Below are positions 13,681 to 15,421 of a DNA stretch of 15,421 nucleotides, piece by piece. The stretch spans positions 1 through 15,421 of the forward strand of contig CANGVZ010000015.1 in assembly GCA_947457285.1 (NCBI GenBank), read 5' to 3'. Numbering within the stretch: the first letter of the stretch is position 1; each line of letters starts with the position of its first letter. The position numbers were made by a program, and so were the translations under genes. The notes under the pieces are model-generated. The model worked only from the letters and a program-made list of their open reading frames with translations, had not been told where the DNA came from and made no database searches. This DNA is from Flavobacteriales bacterium. Lineage in GTDB: Bacteria; Bacteroidota; Bacteroidia; Flavobacteriales_D; Sanyastnellaceae.

Positions 13681-14760
13681 TTAAAATTGAATTGCCAGAG
13701 AAGTTGTCAAAGCATTATTCGTTTTGCTGGCCCCATCATTTTCTATAAATACTGCATCACGGCTACTAAAGGTGCGTGCTTCTATTCGCCATACTATATT
13801 GGGCGATAAAAGAAAATCAGTATTCACAGAAGCGCTGAACGTTTCAAAACCGTTTGGCGTTCCTGTGGATATAATCACTCCATTTTTGTCGTGATAAAAC
13901 TCCGCACGCGCTGCTATATTGAACTTTGGGCTCGGAGACACACGTGCAATCAAAACAGGCGAATACCAAATATTGTAGGTATCACTGTTCTTCATTTTCT
14001 GTTGCGCTCCAATATCAAAACCAAAAATAAATCCGACTTTATCCGTGACCTGATATTGCATATAAAAATTATGAAAATACCGCATCATTCGCGTCGAATC
14101 GGGGGTGTCACTTCCTACGAACGAACTGCTATTAAATACCAATTTTGAATTCGGTTTAAATGTAATCTGATGTCCAAAAGCGGGGGTATTGTTTCCATCC
14201 ACACGGGCAATGCGCTGCCAGCCATTCAAAAATAATCCGCTCAAAAACCAACGACCGCTCTCATTGGTGTAAGAAACTTTTACTCCACTCTCGAAATAAG
14301 GAGAATTATCGGCAAGGATACTGCGAGTCAGGTTCCAACAATCTTTTCCAATAGCGCTTTCAAAGCCTATATGCGAGGAGAATATGCCAGCGTCTACCCA
14401 TAGATTTTTCTTTGGAGAAAGCTGATATCCAGCGTTCGCTTCAAAAATATTTCTGAACACTCCCGGTTCTGCCGCAAGGTTAGAATTAGAATAAGTACCA
14501 GTCATCAGCGCCATATTTCCGCGAACACGGTCTTTGGCGTATGCTGCCTTTATAAATCCCAAATTCAAATTCACCTCATTATGACGATCAAAAGAATACA
14601 TGAATGTTGGTCTTTCATGATCATCAGGGTTAGCAAAATCATAGGAGTAATAAGCTTCAATATGTCCGCTAAATTGAATGGGATTCTTGGTGCTATCCGA
14701 CTGAGCGAATAAACTCGGAACAGCGCAGAAGATAACCAGCAAGCAAACAGCAACTCTCAT
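13681..14760 (-). CDS. Outer-membrane beta-barrel porin, OmpL-like (porin-2 family)
   Basis: A 359-residue outer-membrane protein. A signal peptide (MRVAVCLLVIFCAVPSLFAQ) is cleaved after about residue 20; the barrel begins at IQFSGHIEAYYSYDF. The family fingerprint is clear: RHNEVNLNLGFIKAAY, NMALMTGTYSNSNLAAEP, FRNIFEANAGYQLS, KNLWVDAGIFSSHIGFESAIG, NSPYFESGVKVSY and LFLNGWQRI. The chain ends in phenylalanine (LAIQF), the usual recognition signal for the BAM insertion machinery. It should form a pore for small solutes; the substrate is unknown. ATG 14760 is chosen over 14784 because it gives a tidy signal peptide and a near -7 element (TAATATTG, 14782-14789) overlaps the earlier ATG. The upstream membrane-protein gene ends 36 bases earlier on the same strand. 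Confidence 0.9.
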   Translation of the reverse strand: MRVAVCLLVIFCAVPSLFAQSDSTKNPIQFSGHIEAYYSYDFANPDDHERPTFMYSFDRHNEVNLNLGFIKAAYAKDRVRGNMALMTGTYSNSNLAAEPGVFRNIFEANAGYQLSPKKNLWVDAGIFSSHIGFESAIGKDCWNLTRSILADNSPYFESGVKVSYTNESGRWFLSGLFLNGWQRIARVDGNNTPAFGHQITFKPNSKLVFNSSSFVGSDTPDSTRMMRYFHNFYMQYQVTDKVGFIFGFDIGAQQKMKNSDTYNIWYSPVLIARVSPSPKFNIAARAEFYHDKNGVIISTGTPNGFETFSASVNTDFLLSPNIVWRIEARTFSSRDAVFIENDGASKTNNALTTSLAIQF

Positions 14761-14796
14761 CTTGAAGTAGGATATGAGAAGCAATATTACGCCAAA

Positions 14797-15420
14797 TCAC
14801 TCCTCTCCCAATTCCTTATAAGCCGCTTTAAGTGCTTTTAGATGCTTACCGTAGAGGTAATGCACGGCGAAACGTAAAAAGAAAAAGGTTCCTATAAAGA
14901 GCAATACACCCAAAATTAGCACAAGTATTAAAACGGTAGGATCTTCACTGTTGAGTAAATCGGGTACTGCCGGATCCGGCTCCGCACGGTTCGCAGAATT
15001 ATATCCAATGATACCCCCAAATACAGCACCCGCTGGAATTGTAATCATCATTGATCGAACATACATTTTAATGAAACGCTCCATGTACTCTATAAGAGAT
15101 TTCAACCACAAACGTGTTGACGATTGATTATTATCGTGTAAGTGCTTTATCTTTTTGAAAACGGGGATGTACACCAATGTCTGAATGATCATAAAGACAA
15201 TGATCAATCCTGCTAGATAAGGCAATATGTAAGACCCGGGCATACGGAAGACATAAACAGACAAAACCACGCATAGCACAGTGCCAAATATGAGCTCCAT
15301 TCGCAGGTTGCGTACTACCTTTTCAATGGCAGTTGTACCTCTCCTTTTAACTAAAGAAGCCAATTGCTCAGCGCTTCGAAGCGGCTGAGCCTCTTCCTTT
15401 TTTTGATATATATTTTTAAA
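14797..15420 (-). CDS. Integral membrane protein, 5' end cut by window edge
   Basis: At least 207 residues are visible. The frame is open to the window edge without an ATG; TTG at 15361-15363 is the first possible in-window start but the preceding codons read like protein (charged KKEEAQPLRSAEQLASLVKRR), so I treat the gene as 5'-partial. Four membrane segments follow: MELIFGTVLCVVLSVYVF, ILPYLAGLIIVFMIIQTLVY, MMITIPAGAVFGGIIGY and VLILVLILGVLLFIGTFFFL, separated by a charged amphipathic stretch, with a basic/charged C-terminus (KHLKALKAAYKELGEE). I do not recognise a named family. A cytosolic N-terminal stretch rich in Lys/Glu followed by four spans is seen in many Bacteroidota proteins encoded beside sigma factors, but no such gene can be seen here. 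The porin gene follows. Confidence 0.75.
   Translation of the reverse strand, partial: FKNIYQKKEEAQPLRSAEQLASLVKRRGTTAIEKVVRNLRMELIFGTVLCVVLSVYVFRMPGSYILPYLAGLIIVFMIIQTLVYIPVFKKIKHLHDNNQSSTRLWLKSLIEYMERFIKMYVRSMMITIPAGAVFGGIIGYNSANRAEPDPAVPDLLNSEDPTVLILVLILGVLLFIGTFFFLRFAVHYLYGKHLKALKAAYKELGEE
15366..15390. repeat. Near-perfect 25-base palindrome inside the partial gene
   Basis: GCTCAGC (15366-15372) and GCTGAGC (15384-15390) are reverse complements, enclosing the 10-base palindrome GCTTCGAAGC (15373-15382) and one unpaired G (15383). On the + strand a CTCTTCCTTTTTTT tract follows, which looks like an intrinsic terminator, but no + strand gene ends here. Confidence 0.6.
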
Positions 15421-15421
15421 A

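Overview
The window looks like ordinary chromosome from a Bacteroidota bacterium, most likely a Flavobacteriales-type lineage. Four things point there. Two secreted proteins end in type IX secretion (T9SS) sorting domains. Several genes belong to families I know mainly from Bacteroidota (DUF2480, DUF6341, DUF6427, OmpL-like porin-2). Start codons lack Shine-Dalgarno sequences. Exact matches to the Bacteroidota -7 promoter element TAnnTTTG lie just upstream of several starts. I see no tRNA, rRNA, insertion sequence, CRISPR array or phage gene, and no gene-free stretch longer than about 150 bases.

Layout. On the + strand, 76-5256 holds a secreted M43-type metalloprotease with a PKD domain, then leucyl aminopeptidase, pdxA (vitamin B6 synthesis) and rlmH (23S rRNA methyltransferase). 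The last three are closely spaced. The minus-strand block 8921-5253 runs right to left: a thioredoxin-like exported protein, a large exported cytochrome c plus copper-monooxygenase protein, a membrane-anchored LytTR regulator, and a small polytopic DUF2306-like protein. The last gene meets rlmH stop-to-stop over a shared CTAG. Next on the minus strand are dxs (first step of isoprenoid synthesis) and a DUF2480 gene, 11482-9013. A small membrane protein (DUF6341-like, minus) and a polytopic membrane protein (DUF6427-like, plus) diverge around 11820-11896; the plus gene is followed by purQ (purine synthesis). The right end holds an outer-membrane porin and an upstream membrane protein whose 5' end is cut by the window edge, both on the minus strand.

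The most interesting region is the minus-strand block 8921-5253. The redoxin and the cytochrome c/copper-monooxygenase are split forms of parts that, as I recall, occur fused in some other bacteria; all copper-ligand motifs of a PHM-type enzyme are visible. Directly downstream sits a membrane LytTR regulator. Between it and the last gene is an 11-bp perfect direct repeat with 20-bp period that closely matches the general LytTR operator pattern. A second regulatory oddity is at the rlmH start: a 22-bp tandem repeat and an 8-bp perfect inverted repeat that covers the start codon.

Start sites corrected from the longest open frames: the protease (76), aminopeptidase (2205), redoxin (8921), DUF2480 (GTG at 9519), small membrane protein (11820) and porin (14760). 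The gene at the right edge has no start inside the window.
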